Assembly (NCBI GenBank): GCA_020249775.1
Contig: JADCFA010000010.1
Span: 1 to 47,217, forward strand
Length of the DNA stretch: 47,217 nucleotides
Direction of reading: 5' to 3'
DNA from: Roseomonas sp.
GTDB taxonomy: Bacteria > Pseudomonadota > Alphaproteobacteria > Acetobacterales > Acetobacteraceae
This document shows, piece after piece, positions 25,880-34,349 of the stretch; position 1 is the first letter of the stretch, and each line of letters begins with the position of its first letter. The notes under the pieces were generated by a model, which was not told the origin of the DNA, did no database searches, and saw only the letters and a list, made by a program, of their open reading frames with translations. The position numbers were made by a program, and so were the translations under genes.

Positions 25880-26299
25880 TCAGGTCGTCCCTGGAACTTC
25901 TTCCACTGCTCGCGGCGCCGGGCGATCTTTGGCCGCAGTTGCTCGGCGGGAAGAACGCTTTTTTTTGAAGCTCAGACCTTCGGCGTGAGCGAAGCGCCAG
26001 ACCTGAACATAGTCCACCTTTACGCCACGCTCGGCCAGCTCGGCCACCAGCCCCCGCAGGGTAAAGTCAGTCTTGGTGCGATCCAGCAGCCAGTCGCGCA
26101 GTTCACCCGTCAGCAACCGGGGCTTGTGGCCACCAACCTTGCCAGGAGCCAGACTGCCTGACGCCCGGTAGCGCTGCGACCAGCGCACAACCGTCGCCGC
26201 GCTGATGCTCAAGGCCGCAGCAACCGTCCGGACACTCTCCCCGGCCATAACCCGCGCTATCGCGCGCTCCCGCAAATCCATCGAATAGGGTCTGGTCAT
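25880..26299 (-). CDS. IS630 transposase, N-terminal DNA-binding frame (orfA)
   Basis: A 139-residue frame starting MTRPYSMDLRERAIARVMAG, with a helix-turn-helix (SVRTVAAALSISAATVVRWS) and a second winged segment (LRGLVAELAERGVKVDY). It reads AAA AAA AAG at the T8/A8 run and then ends in an out-of-frame tail. The orfB frame is +1 (equally -2) relative to it, so a -1 shift would not join them; loss of one A by transcriptional slippage would. A simple indel or sequencing error in the homopolymer is also possible. Confidence 0.8.
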   Translation of the reverse strand: MTRPYSMDLRERAIARVMAGESVRTVAAALSISAATVVRWSQRYRASGSLAPGKVGGHKPRLLTGELRDWLLDRTKTDFTLRGLVAELAERGVKVDYVQVWRFAHAEGLSFKKKRSSRRATAAKDRPAPRAVEEVPGTT

Positions 26300-26393
26300 C
26301 AACGCTGGCCTCCAAACCCAGCCAGCAGCTTGAATCAGAAAATCACCTCCATGGGAATCCCAAGTCGATTCACCCAAACGTCATCTCGCTCTA

Positions 26394-27140
26394 GAAGCGG
26401 AAAGTGTCGGCCGCAGCCAGGGCGTGGACGTGCCCGGCGATTTGAATGAAAGCCTGATGATCGGTCCTGTGGATGTGCCGCCCGGCGATCCCTATTTTCA
26501 CGGACCACAAGCCGCCAAGCATTTTTACCCCAATCTTTGGCCGCAATCCCCCGCAGAATTGAAACCGCTCTATGAGGCCTATTTCCGTGCCATGGGTGGG
26601 CTTGCGGAAGACCTTATGGCGCTATTCGCCTTGGCACTTGGCCTGCCAGAGGATTTCTTCGCTGATAAGATCGACCGCCACATCAGTCGGCTTCGTGTGC
26701 GCAACTATCCGGCGCCGTTGGAAATGCCCAAGCCTGGGCAGCTACGCGCTGGCGCGCATTGCGATTACGGCTCCCTCACCATTCTGCGTGCGGAAGACAA
26801 ACTTGGTGGCCTACAGGTCATGAACAAAGCCGGGCGCTGGGTGGATGTGCCCATCGCGCCTGATAGCTACATCATCAATATCGGCGAATTGATGGCGCGC
26901 TGGACCAATGGGCGATGGGCTGCAAATCTACATCGCGTGGTCAATCCACCGGCAGAACAGGCTGCAGGAAGCCGTAGGTTATCCCTCGTATTCTTCCATA
27001 ATCCCAATTACGATGCGCCAGTCAGCGCCCTTCCGGGCACCTTTGCCGTTGGCGAGGCTCCACGCTTCCCGCCAACCACGAGCGGGCAGCATCTGCGCGC
27101 CCAATTCGTCAAAACCCAAGTGACAGAGACCGCGGCGTAA
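26394..27140 (+). pseudogene. 2-oxoglutarate/Fe(II) oxygenase, C-terminal part
   Basis: Continues the oxygenase from residue 86. It holds the iron site and co-substrate site: HCDYGSLTIL (His and Asp of the HxD motif), NLHRVVNPP (distal His) and RRLSLVFF (Arg-x-Ser for 2-oxoglutarate). The layout is that of isopenicillin N synthase-like enzymes, here 333 residues in the restored protein. As an unattached fragment it has no good start (a GTG at 26424 is open). Known family role: hydroxylation or ring chemistry on small molecules; substrate here unknown. Confidence 0.85.
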
Positions 27141-27154
27141 AGCCGGAGCACGAG

Positions 27155-27169
27155 CGCGGCTTGGCCGCG
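27155..27169. terminator. GC hairpin between convergent genes
   Basis: CGCGGC-TTG-GCCGCG is a perfect 6-bp stem in the 33-bp gap between the oxygenase stop and the convergent LivF stop. It has no T-run, so it may be a bidirectional pause or stability element rather than a strong terminator. Confidence 0.35.
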
Positions 27170-27173
27170 AGCA

Positions 27174-27917
27174 TTAATGCTTGCCGCGGCGGCCAAGATA
27201 CGCATCAAGTACGCGATCATCGCCCGCCAAATCGGCTGACGCGCCATCGAACAAGACGCGGCCATTTTCCATGACATAGGTGCGATGCGTGACCGCAAGC
27301 GCATAGCTCGCCATCTGTTCTACAAGCAAAATTGAAAGACCCTGGCGATTGAGATCCGTCAATACCGGAAAAAGCATATCAAGAATCTTTGGCGCCAGCC
27401 CAAGCGACAACTCATCAATCACCAAAAGGCGCGGTCGTGACAACAAGCCACGCGCAATGGCGAGCATCTGCTGCTCCCCACCCGAAAGCGTGCCGGCCTG
27501 CTGCGCGATCCTCTCCTTAAGGCGCGGGAAAAGGTCGAGTGTTTTTTCAATATCCTCCTCCACCCCCTTTGGGTCAGAGGAGATGCGGCTATAGGCTCCC
27601 AGCACCAGATTGTCGCGTACGGTTTGGTCGGCAAAAACCATGCGCCCTTCGGGCACCATTGCTAAGCCGCGCCCCACCATCTGATGGCTTTTGGCCCCAG
27701 TCGTATCCGCACCTTCGAAGGATACGCTGCCCCCTGCTGGGCGCAGCACACCCGCGATGGCGCGCAGCATGCTTGTTTTGCCAGCACCATTTGACCCGAT
27801 GACGCCGATGAATTCACCTTTATTGACGGCAAGCGTGACCCCACGCACCGCTTCAATGCGGCCATAGGAAACGCGTAAATCGGAAACAAAAAGAATGGGT
27901 GAGGCGGAAGCGGTCAT
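27174..27917 (-). CDS. livF: LivF-type ABC transporter ATPase
   Basis: A 247-residue ATPase: Walker A GSNGAGKTS, Q-loop region, signature LSGGEQQML and Walker B LLVIDELSLGLAPK, with the H-loop LLVEQMA. The length and the ending are LivF-like (branched-chain amino acid/amide importer). The proline normally after the Walker B Glu (DEPS) is Leu here. It overlaps the preceding LivM-LivG gene by 4 bp on the minus strand and is the last gene of the operon. Confidence 0.9.
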   Translation of the reverse strand: MTASASPILFVSDLRVSYGRIEAVRGVTLAVNKGEFIGVIGSNGAGKTSMLRAIAGVLRPAGGSVSFEGADTTGAKSHQMVGRGLAMVPEGRMVFADQTVRDNLVLGAYSRISSDPKGVEEDIEKTLDLFPRLKERIAQQAGTLSGGEQQMLAIARGLLSRPRLLVIDELSLGLAPKILDMLFPVLTDLNRQGLSILLVEQMASYALAVTHRTYVMENGRVLFDGASADLAGDDRVLDAYLGRRGKH

Positions 27918-29770
27918 GCCGGCACCTGAGGGGCATTGGGCGAAGCCGGCGCACCGTGGCCGAAATAGGCTTCGATCACCTTGGGGTTTTCCTGGATTTC
28001 GGCTGGCGAGCCTTCGGCAATCACCTCACCATAATCCAATACCGTCACGCGGTCGGACACGGCCATGATCATATCCACATGATGTTCCACCAGGATGACC
28101 GTAACCCCATGATCCGCGAGGCGGCGGATCAGGCGGATCAGATCCTCAATTTCGGCATGGGTCAGGCCGGCGGCCGGTTCATCAAGCAAAAGTAGCTTCG
28201 GCCGCAGCGCCAGGGCGCGAGCAATTTCAAGCCGACGTTGATGACCAAAGGGGAGATTGCGTGCCTCCTCATCGGCAAAATCAGAAAGGCCGACAAAATC
28301 CAGCAGCCGAAGCGCGTCATTGCGCGCAGTTCTTTCTTCGCGCCCAAACCGCGGTAGGCGCAAAACGGTCTCGGCAAAGCTGGCGTGAAAATGCGTATGC
28401 GCGCCGACCAAAACATTTTCCAGCACCGTCATTTGGCCGAACAATTCCGTATTCTGGAAGCTGCGCGCTACGCCAAGGCGCGCCAGACGATAGGGCGGAT
28501 CATTCTTGATGCGGTGGCCGAAGACCGTCACCTCACCTTCTGTCGCTGGATAGAAGCCGGAAATGACATTGAGCAGCGAGGATTTGCCGGCGCCATTCGG
28601 GCCGATAAGCGCATGTACCGTGCCTGGCTTCAGCGCCATATCCACCGCATTCACTGCCGTGAGCCCCCCAAAGCGCAAGGTAACGCCCTTTGCGGTCAAG
28701 GCTGATATTTCACCATTACCTTGCGCGTCCCGGGCGTTGAGGAAATTCGGTTCACCATTCGGCCAAGGGCCGGTTTCACGGGCACGCGATGTTGCCATCA
28801 TCCGTGCGCGCAGCGCAGCAAGCGAGCCAACAATCCCCTTGGGCATCACAAACAACACCAGCGCCAGCAAAAAGCCATAACCAAAGGTCTGCCATTGACC
28901 AAGGCCTTGCAAGAATTGTGTTGCCGTAAACAAAACCGACGTGCCCACCAAAGGGCCAGCCATGGTCCCAGACCCGCCCAAAATGACCATCAGCAGCAAT
29001 TCAACGGAAGCGGTGAAGGTGAACGTCTCATAATTCACAAAGAGCGCCAGGTTTGCGAAAAGCCCACCGCCCAGCCCAGCAAAACCGGCCGAAATAGCAA
29101 AGGCAAGGGTGCGAATGGCAACAACATTCACACCCAAAGCGCGGGCGGCATTTTCGCTTTGTGCTGCCGCGCGCATGGCTCGCCCATAGCGGCTATTGGC
29201 GATAGCATATTGCACCCAAACGGCAATCAACAGGCACACCAGGATCAGGTAATAGTAATTGAAGGATTGCGCGCGCGTTGCCATCAGCCTTTCGCCGAAC
29301 AGCGTCGGTCGCGGCAAATTGGCAAGCCCCGAGGCACCGCCAGTGAAGCCCACCCATTCGCGCAGGATATTCACGAAGATCAGCCCAAAGGCGATGGTGA
29401 CCACTGCGAGATATACGCCCCGTACACGCACGGTCGGGAAAGCCAGGATCGCGCCCATCATGGCGGGAATGGCAATCGCAAAAAACATGCTTTCAGCGAA
29501 GGAAAACCCAGCGCGCAACGAAAGCAGCGCCGCCACATGGGCGCCAAGCCCGTAAAGGGCCGCCTGTCCAAGCGAAACCAGACCGGCAAGCCCAACCAGT
29601 AGATTAAGGCCAATCACGACAATCGCCAAGATCATCGCGCGCATGACCAGGCGAAGTTCATAGCTTGTCGGAAAGCGTTGGCCGATAAAGTCACCAACCC
29701 AGGGGAAGATGGCGATGCCCGCGGCAAGCAGGAAAAGCGCGGCCCATCCGGCCCAGCTTTTTTGCTTCAT
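27914..29770 (-). CDS. LivM-LivG fusion: ABC permease plus ATPase
   Basis: A 618-residue fusion. Residues 1 to about 330 are a LivM permease with many hydrophobic segments (AALFLLAAGIAIFPW, then LVMRAMILAIVVIGLNLLVG and the VNYETFTFTASVELL loop). Residues about 355-600 are a LivG ATPase: LRFGGLTAVNAVDM, Walker A IGPNGAGKSSLL, signature NLPFGHQRRLEIARAL, Walker B LLLLDEPAAGLTH and H-loop VEHHVDMIM. In most operons these are two genes, so this is a natural fusion linking a permease chain to its ATPase. It overlaps LivF by 4 bp and LivH by 4 bp. Confidence 0.9.
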   Translation of the reverse strand: MKQKSWAGWAALFLLAAGIAIFPWVGDFIGQRFPTSYELRLVMRAMILAIVVIGLNLLVGLAGLVSLGQAALYGLGAHVAALLSLRAGFSFAESMFFAIAIPAMMGAILAFPTVRVRGVYLAVVTIAFGLIFVNILREWVGFTGGASGLANLPRPTLFGERLMATRAQSFNYYYLILVCLLIAVWVQYAIANSRYGRAMRAAAQSENAARALGVNVVAIRTLAFAISAGFAGLGGGLFANLALFVNYETFTFTASVELLLMVILGGSGTMAGPLVGTSVLFTATQFLQGLGQWQTFGYGFLLALVLFVMPKGIVGSLAALRARMMATSRARETGPWPNGEPNFLNARDAQGNGEISALTAKGVTLRFGGLTAVNAVDMALKPGTVHALIGPNGAGKSSLLNVISGFYPATEGEVTVFGHRIKNDPPYRLARLGVARSFQNTELFGQMTVLENVLVGAHTHFHASFAETVLRLPRFGREERTARNDALRLLDFVGLSDFADEEARNLPFGHQRRLEIARALALRPKLLLLDEPAAGLTHAEIEDLIRLIRRLADHGVTVILVEHHVDMIMAVSDRVTVLDYGEVIAEGSPAEIQENPKVIEAYFGHGAPASPNAPQVPA

Positions 29771-30642
29771 ACCTTCTGGACCTCCCGCCGACCGAAAAGC
29801 CCCTGCGGAAAGATCAGCAGCGCCAGGATCATGATGGTAAAGCCAATGGCATCGCGCGCGGCGGTGGAAAGATAGCCTTCAATCATTTTTTCCATGACGC
29901 CATAAACAACGCCCACAATCACCACGCCTTTGGCATTGGCGATGCCGGCGATGATGGCAACCATGAAGCCTTTCAAGCCAACGACGACGCCCATGGTGGA
30001 ACTCGCCTGGATCACGGGTGCAATCAAAAATCCGGCCAAGGCGCCAATGCCGCCGGCGAGGGCAAAAGCCAAAAGCGTGATCCGATCAGCATCAATGCCA
30101 ACCAAGCCTGCCGCAACACGGTTAAAGGCAACAGCACGCATCGCGCGCCCCAAAACGGTGCGGCGATAGAAACCTTCAAGGGCGAAGGTAACGATGATCA
30201 GGGCGACTGGGAGGATGAGTTCCTGCGGATAAATCCCTGAACCACCGATCCTAATCGGCTGCTCCACAAAAGGTGTCTGCAAGGGCCGCCCCAGCGGGCC
30301 ATAGGTAATGGTAGTGAAGCTTTCCAGCATGATGCCAACCGCAATCGTCGTCAGCATCCAGCCGATTGCATTTGCCTCCCGATTAAAGGGGCGCACGAAA
30401 ACTCTTTCAATCACCGCCCCAGCCAGCGCGGCAATGGCAAGCGCGCCGCCACCTGCAAGCAGCAGCGGCAAACCCATTTCCGCCAGCACAACGGTAAGAA
30501 CGCCGCCCAGCATGAAGACATCGCCATAGGTGAAATTCACTGCCTTGGCTGCGCTCCACATCACATAAAAGCCAAGCGCCACCATCGCGTAGACGCTACC
30601 GACGGAAAGACCGGTCAGTAGGTACTGCAATACTGCTTCCAC
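29767..30642 (-). CDS. livH: LivH-type ABC permease
   Basis: A 291-residue inner-membrane permease with the LivH pattern: LLTGLSVGSVYAMVALGFY at the start, WSAAKAVNFTYGDVFMLGG, a GRAMRAVAFN-R-AAGLVGID cytoplasmic loop that binds the ATPase, and about eight hydrophobic segments. It forms the second half of the transmembrane channel with the LivM domain of the next gene. It is separated from the binding-protein gene by 83 bases that contain a stable hairpin. Confidence 0.9.
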   Translation of the reverse strand: MEAVLQYLLTGLSVGSVYAMVALGFYVMWSAAKAVNFTYGDVFMLGGVLTVVLAEMGLPLLLAGGGALAIAALAGAVIERVFVRPFNREANAIGWMLTTIAVGIMLESFTTITYGPLGRPLQTPFVEQPIRIGGSGIYPQELILPVALIIVTFALEGFYRRTVLGRAMRAVAFNRVAAGLVGIDADRITLLAFALAGGIGALAGFLIAPVIQASSTMGVVVGLKGFMVAIIAGIANAKGVVIVGVVYGVMEKMIEGYLSTAARDAIGFTIMILALLIFPQGLFGRREVQKV

Positions 30643-30669
30643 GAAGCCTTTATCCTTTTAATCGAGAAA

Positions 30670-30696
30670 GAAGGGCCACGACCGGCGCGGCCCTTC
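30670..30696 (-). terminator. Hairpin between binding protein and permease genes
   Basis: GAAGGGCC and GGCCCTTC form a perfect 8-bp stem with an 11-base loop, followed on the minus strand by a T-rich stretch (TTCTTTC). Hairpins here usually allow the binding protein to be made in excess of the membrane parts, either by partial termination or 3' protection of the mRNA. Confidence 0.5.
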
Positions 30697-30725
30697 ATAC
30701 CGTAAGACAGGTCTTGGTAACGGTC

Positions 30726-31958
30726 TCAACGCCGCGGTTGAGCGTAGGGCGTCTGTTCGATGGCGACCAGCTGGCCATTATGGAAGGCCAGCAGGCGATA
30801 GGCTTCGGGCTTGATGGCATCGTGACGTTCTTGACGCGCTTCAAAGGCCGGCGCGTAGTTGGTCACGATACCTTGGTAGTTGACGCGATACAGTGCCTGG
30901 CGGAACGCTTCACGATCAATGCGGCCAGCAAGTTTCAAGGTTTCAGCGATGATATAGGTGGCATCATAAGCATTGGCTGTGCCTGATGGCAGCAGAAGGT
31001 CCTGCGCGCCGCGTACCTGCGGGAACTTTGCCTGAATGCGCTGTAGTACGCCCTGCGCACGTTCGGACAATTGCCCCATCCAGGTGAAGGTACCTGCCAC
31101 GATCACGCCTTCCGCCAATGGGCCAGCGGTTTGCGCGAATTGAACCCCGACGCCCCAGGCCGAGACGATTTGCGGCTTATAACCCAGCCGGTCCATGGAA
31201 CGCACAAGATTGGTCGCCTCACGGTCCACGCCGTAGAGGATGATGGTATCCACATTGGCATCACGCAGGCGAATAAGCTGCGCGGACATGTCCTGATCGG
31301 CGATATTATAAGTTTCCTGGCCGGCTAACGTTAGGTTGGCTGCGCGCATGGCATTGGTCACGTCAGGCACAGCGCCCTGACCCCAGGCGGTGCCTTCAAA
31401 CACTAGGCCGATACGCCCATTGCGGCTCCGCGCGCGCGCGGCATCCACAAGGAATGGCGCCACCCAGCGATCCTTCATGGAAACGCGGAACATCCATTTG
31501 TTGCGACCATTGGGATGTTCGATCACCTGCGTACCGGCGGAAATCACGCCCATCCAAGGTAGGCCCATTTCATCAAGTGGTTCGCGGAGCGCAATCGCAT
31601 TTGGCGTACGGAAGCCGCCCATCATGACAATGCAGTTATCGCGTTCGCCAATGCGTCGCGCATTATCCACGGCGCGCGCCGGTTCGCCCTGGTCATCATA
31701 GGCAACAAGCCGCAACCTTTGCCCAAGCACACCACCGGCAGCATTGATCTCGTCAATCGCTGTTTCCACAGCATAACGGATTTGCAGGCCGGTATGCGCC
31801 AGCGGCCCGGTCAATTCCCAGGAGGCGCCGATGCAAGGATCAGCGCGCTGCGCCTGGGCAGGCGCGCCAAGGCCGGCCAAAGCCAGACCGGCTAGAAGGC
31901 TGGCACCGAGAAGCCAGGCGCGACGCCGAGGGGAAGGGGGGTGGTCAATCGAATTCAT
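30726..31958 (-). CDS. Periplasmic substrate-binding protein, LivK/amide-binding type
   Basis: A 410-residue protein with an N-terminal basic segment (RRRAWLLGASLLAGLALAG) and a cleavage site near APAQAQ. The mature part has the Peripla_BP_6 layout: IGASWELTGPLAHTGLQIRY, EINAAGGVLGQRLRLVAYDD, and MGGFRTPNAIALREPLDEMG. ATG at 31958 has GGGAG about 11 bases before it and is better than an ATG twelve codons upstream. It starts the minus-strand import operon. Neighbouring catabolic genes suggest an amide, hydantoin or amino acid-like ligand; the ligand cannot be read directly. Confidence 0.88.
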   Translation of the reverse strand: MNSIDHPPSPRRRAWLLGASLLAGLALAGLGAPAQAQRADPCIGASWELTGPLAHTGLQIRYAVETAIDEINAAGGVLGQRLRLVAYDDQGEPARAVDNARRIGERDNCIVMMGGFRTPNAIALREPLDEMGLPWMGVISAGTQVIEHPNGRNKWMFRVSMKDRWVAPFLVDAARARSRNGRIGLVFEGTAWGQGAVPDVTNAMRAANLTLAGQETYNIADQDMSAQLIRLRDANVDTIILYGVDREATNLVRSMDRLGYKPQIVSAWGVGVQFAQTAGPLAEGVIVAGTFTWMGQLSERAQGVLQRIQAKFPQVRGAQDLLLPSGTANAYDATYIIAETLKLAGRIDREAFRQALYRVNYQGIVTNYAPAFEARQERHDAIKPEAYRLLAFHNGQLVAIEQTPYAQPRR

Positions 31959-32396
31959 ATAGCTGTCTCCCGTTTTCTGCGATCTGCACCTCATTCGCTT
32001 ATTTCAAGGGTCGCGGCGCAGAACATGGATTAGAAAAACCGACACCTTTTCAAAGCCGAACGTAATAAGCCGTCAAAAAGAATCGGCCATTCCCGTAACC
32101 AACACTCGTCCCGATCCTCGCAAGAAGCGTGCCGTTCGATCAAGGGGAATATGACGAAACTGAGAGCTCTGAGCGAAAGGCCTGGGCAGTCTCGGCCATC
32201 AGAGATGGCCAAATTTCGGGCAGCAGCAACCCAAACTGCCCGATTTTTACCCCGTTCTTGGGCGATGAGGCTATCCCTTCGCGTTGCCCATGGGGGCATC
32301 GGTCGCGGCCTATACCAAGCTCAGGCCAGGAAACAATGAGGCTCGGCCGCAAATGAGCCGGCCAAGCATCAGATACTGAATCCGGACCGACGGACC
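31959..32396. other. Intergenic region with two adjacent hairpins
   Basis: Between two minus-strand transport operons; the liv promoter should be here. Two hairpins lie next to each other: GGCCATC-AGA-GATGGCC (32194-32210) and CGGGCAG, a 12-base loop, CTGCCCG (32217-32242) followed by ATTTTTAC, which could serve as a forward terminator or be part of a REP-like element. Short minus-strand frames of 86-89 codons (32140-32400, 32030-32299) show no recognisable domain and are not accepted as genes. Confidence 0.5.
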
Positions 32397-33488
32397 TCAT
32401 CGCATCGCCGCCGCATCTTCTCCGACTCCTGCGAACAGATGCAGGTGCTGCGGATTGAGGGCCAGTGCGATAGACTCGCCGGGACGTAACATCGTGGTTG
32501 CGGGCGTACGAAGGATCACCGGGCTCGCACCCATGGTGACGAAGTGATACCTCTCGGCGCCGGCAAGCTCGGAAACGGTCACCTGCGCCAAGATCGCGCC
32601 GGGCGCCTCCGGCTCGACCAACGCGATATCCTCGGGCCGGATACCGAGCGTCGCGCGGCCACGGAAAGCTGGCGCCTTTGGCAGCTTCAGATGAAGGCCG
32701 GGCGCTGCAAAGTGGGCCGTATCGCCCTCGGTGCTAATCTCACCCTCGATCATGTTCATTGAGGGTGTGCCTATAAACTCGGCAACAAATCGGTTGGCAG
32801 GGCGGGAGTAGATCTCCTCTGGTGTACCGACTTGCTGCATCACCCCATGATTCATCACCACGATGCGGTCGGATAATGTCATTGCCTCCAACTGGTCGTG
32901 GGTCACGTATATCATCGTGGTCTTCAGTTTCTGGTGCAGCGCGCCGAGCTCCGCCCGCATGTGCACGCGAAGCTTGGCGTCAAGATTCGATAGCGGCTCG
33001 TCCAGCAGAAACACCTCAGGGTCGCGAATAAGCGCTCGTCCGAGCGCCACGCGCTGACGCTGCCCGCCCGAGAGCTGACGCGGCCGACGGTCCAGCATCG
33101 GCTCAATCTGCAGCATGGCAGCGATGGAGGCGACAGCGCGAGCACGCTCCGCCGAGGGCACGCCGCGCTTCTTCAGCCCGTATTCCAGGTTCTGCCGCAC
33201 GCTCATGTGTGGGTAGAGCGCATAGGACTGAAACACCATGGCGATATTTCGGTCCCGCGGCTCGAGCGCGGTGATATCACGCCCGTCAAAAAGGATACGG
33301 CCGGAGGTCGGCGTCTCAAGGCCGGCGATGATGCGTAGCGCCGTGGACTTGCCACAGCCCGAGGGGCCGACAAGGGAGATGAACTCCCCATCGGCAATAT
33401 CGAGGGTCAGGTCATCCAGCGCATGCACCGCGCTGCTGCCCGTGCTATGGAATTCCTTATGCAGACGTTCGATGTGCACGCCAGCCAT
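32397..33488 (-). CDS. ugpC: Carbohydrate ABC transporter ATPase (UgpC/MalK type)
   Basis: A 363-residue ATPase: Walker A GPSGCGKST, Q-loop MVFQSYALYPHMSV, signature LSGGQRQRVALGRAL, Walker B VFLLDEPLSNLDAKLR and H-loop YVTHDQLEAMT. Residues about 240-360 form the TOBE/OB regulatory domain typical of MalK/UgpC/MsmK. It is the last gene of the operon (binding protein, two permeases, ATPase); 3 bases separate it from the permease gene. The symbol reflects the type, not a proven glycerol phosphate substrate. Confidence 0.88.
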   Translation of the reverse strand: MAGVHIERLHKEFHSTGSSAVHALDDLTLDIADGEFISLVGPSGCGKSTALRIIAGLETPTSGRILFDGRDITALEPRDRNIAMVFQSYALYPHMSVRQNLEYGLKKRGVPSAERARAVASIAAMLQIEPMLDRRPRQLSGGQRQRVALGRALIRDPEVFLLDEPLSNLDAKLRVHMRAELGALHQKLKTTMIYVTHDQLEAMTLSDRIVVMNHGVMQQVGTPEEIYSRPANRFVAEFIGTPSMNMIEGEISTEGDTAHFAAPGLHLKLPKAPAFRGRATLGIRPEDIALVEPEAPGAILAQVTVSELAGAERYHFVTMGASPVILRTPATTMLRPGESIALALNPQHLHLFAGVGEDAAAMR

Positions 33489-33491
33489 GCT

Positions 33492-34349
33492 TCAGCCTTT
33501 CACGCCGCCGGCGCCAAGCCCGGTGACCAGGTAGCGCTGCACCAAGCCGAAGGCGATCGCCATCGGCAGTGTAGCCAGCGTCGATGCAGCCATGATGAGG
33601 CCCCAGTTGGTGTCAGTGGTAGAGACGAAGCGCATCATGCCTGGCGGCAGGGTGCGTAGCCCTTCGTCGGATATCAGAATCAACGCGAAGAGATATTCGT
33701 TCCAGGCGAAAAGGAAGGCGAAGATGCCTGTCGCGATCAGCCCCGGCACCGCCTGCGGCAGAACAACGTCCCACAGCGCGCCTAGCCGCGTCGCGCCATC
33801 AATCAGCGCCGCTTCCTCTAGGTCAACGGGGACAGAGGCAAAGAAGTCGCGCATTACCCACATGACGAACGGAACGGAGAAGGTGAGGTAAGCGAGCGAG
33901 AGGCCAAGATGGCTATTGGTCAGGCCGAGCTGGCGGAATAGCAGCATGAGCGGGATGATCAGCAGCGCACCCGGGAACATGTAGGCAATCAGTACCAGAC
34001 GCCCGTAGCTTTCCTTGCCGGGCACACGGAAGCGCGCGAGCGCATAGGCGCCAAGGCTTCCAACGATCAGTGCAAGCCCGGTAGAGAGCAGGCAGACCTT
34101 CAAGCTATTGAGGAAGAGCAGTCCGAAATCTGTCAGCCAGAAAAGCTCGGCATAATGCCGAAGGGTCCAGGTTTCCGGCAAGAAGGTGGGCGGCGTGCGG
34201 AATACTTCGGTCTGCGGCTTGAAGGAGGTCAGCGCCATCCAATATAGAGGGAAGGCAACAATGATCAGCAGCAGCATGACCGCCGAATAAATGCGCAGGG
34301 CGCGCAGCATCACCTGCCCTCCCGGAATAGGGCGCTGGGCATCAGTCAT
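33492..34349 (-). CDS. Sugar ABC permease, MalG/UgpE type
   Basis: A 285-residue permease with six hydrophobic segments (first near YSAVMLLLIIVAFPLYWMAL) and a periplasmic loop LTSFKPQTEVFRTPPTFLPE that is usual in MalG-like proteins. The coupling loop is EEAALIDGATRLGALWDVVLP (EAA motif). The start overlaps the preceding permease gene by 8 bp. Works with the neighbour at 34342-35310. Confidence 0.9.
   Translation of the reverse strand: MTDAQRPIPGGQVMLRALRIYSAVMLLLIIVAFPLYWMALTSFKPQTEVFRTPPTFLPETWTLRHYAELFWLTDFGLLFLNSLKVCLLSTGLALIVGSLGAYALARFRVPGKESYGRLVLIAYMFPGALLIIPLMLLFRQLGLTNSHLGLSLAYLTFSVPFVMWVMRDFFASVPVDLEEAALIDGATRLGALWDVVLPQAVPGLIATGIFAFLFAWNEYLFALILISDEGLRTLPPGMMRFVSTTDTNWGLIMAASTLATLPMAIAFGLVQRYLVTGLGAGGVKG

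Larger units (their letters stand above)
25347..26391 (-). mobile_element. IS630-family insertion sequence, complete, 1045 bp
   Basis: The element is bounded by the target duplication TA (25345-25346 and 26392-26393), the hallmark of IS630/Tc1-mariner insertion. Its ends are related terminal inverted repeats: GACCATGATGACATT at the left and, read inward from the right, GAGCGAGATGACGTT, with GATGAC shared. It carries a transposase in two frames on the minus strand. Excision of 25347-26391 plus one TA restores the oxygenase frame exactly, so the borders are well supported and the insertion is young. Confidence 0.88.

Noticed and set aside
25880-25970. Programmed -1 frameshift in the IS630 transposase
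   Set aside because: A -1 shift at the A8 run gives a frame without the DDE motifs; the needed change is +1 or -2.
28721-29602. 293-codon plus-strand frame opposite the LivM-LivG fusion
   Set aside because: Rich in Gln, His and Arg with no domain; antisense shadow.
32140-32400. 86-codon minus-strand frame before the liv operon
   Set aside because: No recognisable domain, overlaps hairpins and the end of the ATPase gene.
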